NCBI GenBank assembly: GCA_000727475.1
Contig: KL647290.1
Location: forward strand, 3,731,373-3,795,372
DNA length: 64,000 nt
DNA from: Sarcocystis neurona
Lineage: Eukaryota > Apicomplexa > Conoidasida > Eucoccidiorida > Sarcocystidae
Direction: 5' to 3'
Position numbers and translations under genes: made by a program. Below are positions 58,001 through 64,000 of this stretch, one piece after another; within the stretch, counting starts at the first letter, position 1; each line of letters opens with the position of its first letter. Below the pieces are notes generated by a model that saw only the letters and a program-made list of their open reading frames with translations, was not told where the DNA came from and ran no database searches.

Positions 58001-60190
58001 GCGTAGACCGACTGCATCTTTTCACCTACGGACGGCGGCTGCACATTTTCCATCATCCAGACTACAGTTACGCATTGCAGAACACCTGTTGAGAAAACAC
58101 GCAGTGCCCCTTGCTACTAGACTATCCGCCTTTTGCGAGTGGTCTGAAAATTCAGTCATCCCATCTCAAACCACGAATAACTCTCGAAGAGTACCTGTCC
58201 CTGAGAGAGGAAAAAACGTACCCGGCCCCTACGCATTTCAGAGCAACAGTGCTACACTCGCGGACACCTGAATGCAGCCAACCCGTTTGTGTGGAAGGGG
58301 GGCGGGCGAACATCGATCACGACGCGGCTGTGCACAGCACGTAGTCAGAAGTTGCCAGCACTCCGCCGCAGTATGTCAACGTGAGGCATTCGTGCTGAGC
58401 CAGCTCGCTCAATCGCTACAACACTTTTCCTAGGGACCTGGGCACGCCGGCGTGTCGTGCTCGTATCGGTGGATGTTATACGTGATCGGGAGCTACAATC
58501 GTTTTGGCGCTCGTCAGCGGTCGTGATTTGCATTGACTTTTTTTGATGGGTCGTCACTTCACAGTTACTGCGTACTGTGTGTGACCGTGGTAGTACTGTA
58601 ACATCCACTTTCCACAATAGTCATTCTCAGGACGACTGGGTATTCTCCACAATCGCTTTGTCAGAAACTGCCTGACACAGGTTCCGGCGCCTGCAGTAAC
58701 TGGGAATTTCCGGCGAACACTACGTTGCTCAGTAGTGATAGCTATCCAGTTTTCTACTGCGGAAGAGGGTGTACGGATCGTCTGTATGAATGTGCGGGTC
58801 ACTCGGTTACTACGTGAAAGAACGCATGGACACACAGAATATTTATGCGTTGCCAGTGGCACGACGTGAAAAATAGACGCGATTTTGCGGAGCGAAACGC
58901 ATACTTCGACCGCTCCGTTCGTGAAGAAACGCTCGGTTATAAACACAGTGCTGGGTAGCAGGCAGCGACATCGGTCACCAATTGGAAACGCGGTAACGTC
59001 AAGCCATCCAGTATGTTCAAAGGAAAGATTTGCTCACAAAATGTGTTCAGTTGCTGGGCGTCATAGAGAGGAATAATAGTAGCGTCGAGATCAAAGACCC
59101 TCAGCGGGTGTACTCCGTCACGCGTGCATATCGACTCTCTTACGACTGTTAATACACCACTTCTCTGCCCCCTCCGTTAGCGACTTCCAGACGTTTGTGT
59201 CAAGTCCTGCTGAAGTGCGCGAATGTCGGTCACGTACAAATTAAGTTCTTCCGGAATCCTGGTGATGCTTGTGAGCCTGCGGAACTAGTCACAGACAGCT
59301 GGCACGCAAGTAAAAGGACTTTCCCGTCATCGGCCCGATGCCGCTATGTGTTACGCGGCTCGCATGACATCGTGTGGTTTGCGCGGTCCCTGGCGCACGC
59401 TTGCAAATGGAAATCTAGTGGGAAATATTAAGTAGGTAAGCAGAAATACTCCTCCTTCCGCCTACGAAGACAACTGCCCCGGTTGTTCACCTTTTTCACC
59501 AGTGGCTAGCTGCCGGCTCGTGGGCTCTGCTGCATTCACGTAATCGCTTATCATGGGGAAAGGAAGTGACTGTGTTACAATTTCGAGTTGAAGTCACCTT
59601 CGTACTGGCGACTTGCATCCTCGTGGTCCTTGCGTATCGACCTCCTGGACGTCTCACTTCAGTCTCGGTGGCTTTGAAACTCGTCACGTAAGGCACTTCA
59701 AGCTGTAGTTGATTCTTACAGTGGACTCCCGCAGATTCAATGGGGCAACACTGAGAGTGTTATCTGCCAAAATTAGAGACGCGGAGAACATGAACTATGC
59801 ACGAGATGCATGCACGGCAGTGTCGAAGGTAGTGCACCACTACTTCCGGTGTAACTGTATTTTAATCTGCGTTACGGAGGCCTTGTCTACAAGTTTGTGT
59901 CGCCGGCCGTCTCGCTAGCACGAGGAATGCTTTTCTTTTTGCATGCTCAGCCGCCTGCAGGCGAGAGAATCTTGTTCCTCGTCACGCGTTCAAAGGTCCT
60001 ACGCAGTATCTGCATCATACTAGCTGCTGTGCTATCACTCATTGTGCGCCAAGTCGCCGCCAGCATTGCCAGTGTGACTTTGTATTCTGCACGTCCTCCG
60101 CTGTGCATTAACCTCGAATGGCGTAAAGTGTCACGAATCAAACTGCGTCTCTAGCCTACGCAGCCGCTGCTAATGGTACAACATCTCAAT
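52073..60190. other. No recognised gene
   Basis: An 8 kb repeat-poor stretch with microsatellites only at about 52215-52310 and 52815-52890. Frames of 60-145 codons occur on both strands at the density expected by chance. Some translate to protein-like text, for example the Cys-containing minus-strand frame 57439-57684 and the plus-strand frame 53065-53490. None has ATG context, splice signals and family resemblance together. No rRNA or tRNA landmark was noticed. Confidence 0.5.
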
Positions 60191-60399
60191 TATATGTTTG
60201 TTGTGCAATAGCTCAAGAAGGTCGGGGGCACCATGCATACGCCTGGGCGTACGGTACGATAAGACACATAAGATTGTTTTCTGGACAGTATTTTGCTTCG
60301 TTTCGAGCTGGGACGCAGCTACAAGTTCATACACGGCATACGATGCAAACCAACTCAAGTGTGTACATTATATCTGTGCACACGCGATAGCTGTTCACT

Positions 60400-60760
60400 G
60401 TGGGGCATTTTTTGAGGGAAATGGCAGCAAGGAAGATGACGCGCCCCGTGACAACGGTGGCCGCTACACACAGCACCGGCGGCAAAGCAGCGGCGGTCGG
60501 TATAGCAGCAGCAACAGGAACGGTAACGGCAGAGGCATCCTCAATAGTTCGAGTGGTGTAGCGCGTATAGAGAAGTAACAGCCGTGGACGGCGCAGCAGC
60601 AGTACAAGAATACTCGCTTGCAGCCAACAGAAACAGCAGCAGCAGCACACCCTGCAAGTGCAGCGGAGACCGTTTCTTGCCGCCTGGATTCTCTCTGGCG
60701 TTGTCGGCAGCGTAGTCCACTCCTTAGCTCCTCACTTTTATCCAGAATACGCGCCAAACT
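60400..60760. other. GCA/CAG-bearing coding-like patch, strand unresolved
   Basis: A short GGCAGC/GCAGCA-rich patch. The plus-strand frame ending at 60578 reads FFEGNGSKEDDAPRDNGGRY followed by Ser/Asn-rich text. The minus-strand frame over 60464-60800 reads LARILDKSEELRSGLRCRQR. Either could be an exon of a gene in 60-62 kb; I cannot decide, and no family is recognised. Confidence 0.25.
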
Positions 60761-60799
60761 CGACGACCGGGCTCTTCTATCTACACGCGTGTGTGTATT

Positions 60800-61670
60800 G
60801 GCATGTGTAGTCATATTTACAGAAAAGTGAATACACATAATACATCTGTATCTATATGTGTTTATATATGCGGATATGCCTGCTTGCCTGTCTGCCACTC
60901 TTCTAGCGGATGGTATATGCGTGCTTGTGCTTGCACGTCCATGAGTAAGCAGCCCGGTAGATACAGACATATATGCAAACACGAACACGCACACATGCAC
61001 GTACGCACACACGCACACACACACACACGCAGGCACACAAACTACATGTCGACGCACATACGCGTGTGACTACTGTTTTTTCTGCATTCGATTTGGAGCC
61101 GCAGACGTTCCACGGGAACCGGCACAGTAAGGGCCTCTTGAGTGACAATATTTTACTGATAAATGCTTTCGGACAAAACGCAGTCTGTCTGGAGCCCCAA
61201 CGCTACGTGGATGCGTACGGTTGTAGTACCTGAGTATACGCAAGGGCCGTGCACAACAGTCCGCCTAGGTACTATATATATATATATAGATAGATAGATA
61301 GATACACCTATGGTAACCGTCGACTTCAGCACACGCACGTGTGCGTACTAGTATCCATATGAAGTAGCAGTTTTCCTGCGTGTGCGTGAATGTCTATATA
61401 CTCGTTTCTCTCAATCAATTCGAGGCCCCTGCTGCAGGTGTGCGGTTCGGTCTGTACGTTTAGGTAAACGTTGGCGTTTCCGCTGTCGGTTTACGTGCGC
61501 TTCGTGTCGGTTTCAGTGGGCATTCGTCTATCTGTCGATATATATATATATATATGTATATACGTATATGAATTGTCATGTATATATGTGTGTATATACG
61601 GATATGAATTGTCTTGTACGCATGTAAATGTACGTATGTATGTATATATATATATACACGCATATATGCA
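60800..61670. repeat. CA, TA and GATA microsatellites
   Basis: A CACG/CA run lies at about 60975-61040, TA followed by (GATA)n at about 61273-61303, and TA/TATG repeats at about 61535-61660. A possible 26-base exon between CCTGCTGCAG and a GTAAAC donor (about 61439-61464) was noticed in between but is unsupported. Confidence 0.8.
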
Positions 61671-61744
61671 CACGAAAGCGGGACGATTTCTTTTGTTCTG
61701 TTGACGGATGTATTTGAATATTCTCGAAACTGATCCGTCTGCAG

Positions 61745-62182
61745 CTGCCTCTACAAAAAGAGGTCACGAGCATGGAGGTGCCGGACGAAGACATAACTGC
61801 AGCACAGCTGTCGTCTTCTAAGTCGTAAGTTGCATTCCTTTTCTCTCACCCCATATACCAGAGACGTTCTTTGCATCTCCCCAAGCAGGCGTTTGTGGCA
61901 TGCAGAGACGCATTCTTTCTCCCCAGCTGATACAGATCGCAGTGCTCTTCACTAGTTTGCAGGGGTGTGCGGGAAACGCCTGCTATTTGCCCTTCTGTGC
62001 AGTGGAATATGACTTTTCGGGAGCCGTCTACAGGAACTGGGGAGCTTTTCATGATCAAGGGGGTTATATGGGGACACCGCACTTCCCTCCCGTGTAACTC
62101 GCATATTCTGTGTGCATCAACCACGTCTAGATATGGAAGGCCTTCATCTCGCACACCGCAGCTACCACTGCTTGCAAGCTGA
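61745..62182 (+). CDS. Spliced gene fragment, two phase-compatible exons, unrecognised product
   Basis: Exon 61745-61824 lies between an acceptor (CCGTCTGCAG) and a strong donor (GTAAGT at 61825). It reads LPLQKEVTSMEVPDEDITAA and continues with QLSSSK plus two bases. An internal ATG at 61772 could instead be the start. An acceptor at 61962 (CACTAGTTTGCAG) opens a second exon with the matching phase, reading GVRETPAICPSVQWNMTF onward to TGA at 62180-62182, a last exon of 72 codons. Several competing AGs (about 61884, 61898, 61917) give early stops in this phase, which supports the chosen one. No domain or membrane segment is recognised. Upstream exons would lie beyond the microsatellites. Confidence 0.4.
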
Positions 62183-62189
62183 TGTTAGT

Positions 62190-62880
62190 TTCATTTTATG
62201 GAACGTACTCAATCTTACTGCCTCTCTGCTGAGTCTTCTGCAGTGAGAGACAGATACTATGTGACATGCGCCTGTCGTACTTTACTTCTGTTGTGAACGG
62301 GCACAGCCAGAGAACGTCAGAGCACTTTGCTTGCACATCTGTTTTTGACTGTCACCCCTGACTCCTTGTTGCCCTGTTGTATCTAGTGAACGAGGTGAGC
62401 ACCTGAGTCATAGCGTAGGCGAATGCACACTGAGCGATTGTTAACTCTCATACTAACGCGCGTCGGGCCCCTGCCTCACTGCAGAAGACTGAGCAGAGAG
62501 GCACTGGGATTGTATGTCTGGGGAACAGAAGATTGATGGCTGGCAGCGGCTGCCGCGTTGTGCGTTCAGATCGAAGCAGGTTCTGCAGCTACAGCGGCTA
62601 CGCTGATGCAGTGTCGGTCGCGTCACAGTGTCGCTTTGTTTCGTGGTTGGTTTGCAGAAGTGCTCGGGGTCTTCAACGTAACACACTTACTGTGTTACCG
62701 CTGCGTCATCTTTGCTGCTGCATTTGTCGCTTTCGTGTAGCTCCACGTCACCTGGTAGCCTTGTCTGAATGCGTAATGTCACGGCTGAGGTACACCCAAA
62801 TTCGGTAATGAGCGGCGGTGCGACAGACGCGCCTGTCAACATCGCGGTCGCCTTCGTTACAAGTAGCATGCTAAAATACA
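62190..62880. other. No recognised gene
   Basis: Short mixed-composition sequence. Only chance frames are present (the longest is about 90 codons at 62533-62808). Confidence 0.45.
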
Positions 62881-62890
62881 CCGTCGCTCG

Positions 62891-63094
62891 CTAGCCCCCC
62901 GCGGCTTTCGCCGATACCACGAGGATGCGGCCGTCCGAAGAGCAGCAGCGTTTCCTGGCACGTGCGTATGCACGACAAAAGGGAATAAGTTCAGGCTCTA
63001 GCGGCAGCACGTTATAGAGAACAGTGCGGCTGGTGTACGCACTCCCGGCGTCTGCTAAATCGGTGAATACTGGCGAGACCTGTGTGCCGTGCAT
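62891..63094. other. Overlapping short coding-like frames on both strands
   Basis: On the plus strand, an ATG at 62925 opens 30 codons reading MRPSEEQQRFLARAYARQKG and ending TAG at 63017. On the minus strand, an ATG at 63094 opens 67 codons starting MHGTQVSPVFTDLADAGSAY and ending TAG at 62891. Both look protein-like. The plus-strand one could be a first exon of the gene at 63.25 kb, with a donor inside or just before the stop. Neither is recognised. Confidence 0.25.
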
Positions 63095-63246
63095 CGCATG
63101 CCGTATAATCGCTGCGCGTCTCTGTGCACCTCACGCGGTGAGCTGCGTGTGAACTCGTTAGCAGGGTTCCTCCTAGTCATCCTCTTTTTCCGTCGTGTTG
63201 TCCCCTCCTCGTCTTTTTCCCCTGTGTTCACCTGTGTTGTGTTTAG

Positions 63247-63581
63247 TGTCGAGGAGCAATCGTGTTGCACACGCATGCGTGCTGTGCTCCATCTTGCTTG
63301 GGAAAGCTTCTCGTCATAGCTCTCTGCTTTGGGGTTTCTTCGTGCAGCTCCGTCGGTCGCGCGAAGTTGGACGCGGCGACAGGCAGCCGACCCACTGCTG
63401 AAGCAGAACCAGAAGGCGAAGCAGCTGACGCTGCAGCAGCTGAGGAGCAGGCGTCTGATAGTGCAGCAACAACAGAACACGCAGCGCCCGCGGCGGAAGG
63501 CTCTTCTGAAACCAATACTCAAGAAGCCCGACCCCCTGCGTCTAAGGGCGGTGGCCCTCCAGGTTCGTCTGGCGACAAGAG
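63247..63581 (+). CDS. Exon of a putative secreted or membrane-anchored protein, unrecognised
   Basis: A very pyrimidine-rich stretch (63165-63245) ends in TTTAG. The stop-free segment that follows has no ATG, so it is an internal exon; it ends in phase 2 at a donor GTACGT (63582). It begins with a Cys/His-containing stretch, then a hydrophobic leader-like segment GKLLVIALCFGVSSCSS, then an Ala/Glu-rich acidic stretch, and Gly/Pro/Ser before KR. If the hydrophobic part is a signal peptide, its ATG must lie in a short upstream exon. An alternative acceptor at 63347 (GTTTCTTCGTGCAG) would skip the hydrophobic part entirely. The following exon(s) would be beyond the right edge, since reading through ends at 63693. 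No family is recognised. Confidence 0.4.
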
Positions 63582-64000
63582 GTACGTTTACGGAATCGCA
63601 GTTTGCTCCAACAGGTTCCTCATAAAGAAGTGCTTGAAGCGTGTCATTAGCAGCAAAGTGGGAAGAGGAGCAGTCACAAGAGGCAAAGATTAGTAGTGGA
63701 AGGTAATAGCGCGAGGGCTCGTAGAATCAGTGTGAGAGATAAGAAGGTGGTGGGTGTGGGAACAACGATTGCAGAGCTCGTTATAGCACGAGTGCCAGTC
63801 AAAGGACTCCGAAGCAATAATAGTAACACGATGTGGGGACCGGCGTAAAAAGGAGTAAGCAGTGTCTACTTCCACTTCCGTAAATATTCATATCTGCCGC
63901 AGAAAATCAGGTGCGCTTTTTTTAGGTGGCGGGTTGACAGGTAAAACGGGTGTCGGGAAGGCCTCTGTCACTGTGATAGCGTGAGGAGGAAAGAAAGCGC
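63582..64000 (+). other. Probable intron start; nothing else recognised
   Basis: This follows the donor at 63582. If the donor is not used, the frame continues to TAG at 63691-63693. No further coding block is recognised to the end of the window. Confidence 0.35.

Noticed and set aside
52400..60200. A degenerate virus or retroelement suggested by scattered protein-like frames
   Set aside because: Frame number and length match chance for this composition. No reverse transcriptase, integrase, polymerase, capsid or terminal repeat motif was seen.

Overview
The window looks like nuclear DNA of an eimeriid coccidian (Eimeria, or the close relative Cyclospora). The evidence is: dense GCA/CAG/GCT trinucleotide tracts that read as Ala, Gln and Ser runs inside conserved eukaryotic proteins; introns with GT..AG ends; long alternating TA/TG/CA microsatellites; and a decayed piece of apicoplast ribosomal DNA. 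Species cannot be told from sequence alone. There are no bacterial-style operons.

Layout. Positions 1-30 kb are repeat-rich: CAG-rich coding patches alternate with purine-pyrimidine microsatellites. This part holds a KDEL-receptor-like exon (minus, about 1.9-2.7 kb), several unrecognised CAG-rich coding loci (10.8-11.5, 13.2-14.4, 16.3-17.2, 18.5-19.3, 21.9-22.9 and 24.1-24.6 kb), and a RING-H2 ubiquitin-ligase-type gene (plus, ending at 30224). Positions 30-44 kb are repeat-poor. This part holds a clear single-exon sodium:solute symporter (minus, 37453-39162), several diverged tandem duplications, and a roughly 0.8-1.0 kb apicoplast-type insertion (3' part of a large-subunit rRNA plus a tRNA-Thr-like relic, 40.55-41.54 kb). 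Positions 44-52 kb are dominated by a giant TsaC/Sua5 threonylcarbamoyl-AMP synthase gene (plus, 46634-52068) with long low-complexity insertions and an apparent GT-dinucleotide frameshift. Positions 52-60 kb show no recognisable gene. Positions 60-64 kb again carry microsatellites, CAG tracts and at least two spliced but unrecognised plus-strand loci; one has a hydrophobic leader and appears to run off the right end.

The genes are unlinked housekeeping functions: ER retrieval, ubiquitylation, solute uptake and tRNA t6A modification. I see no evidence of a defence, mobile or biosynthetic cluster. The most unusual items are the plastid-derived rDNA insertion next to a triplicated repeat, the inflated and frame-disrupted Sua5, the KDEL-receptor-like protein with Val at the Arg5 position, and perfect palindromes built on TGCATGCA and GTGTACGTACAC. 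Exon boundaries were inferred by eye from splice consensus and phase, without transcript support. Because CAG tracts are open in most frames, the strand of unrecognised CAG-rich loci is uncertain.
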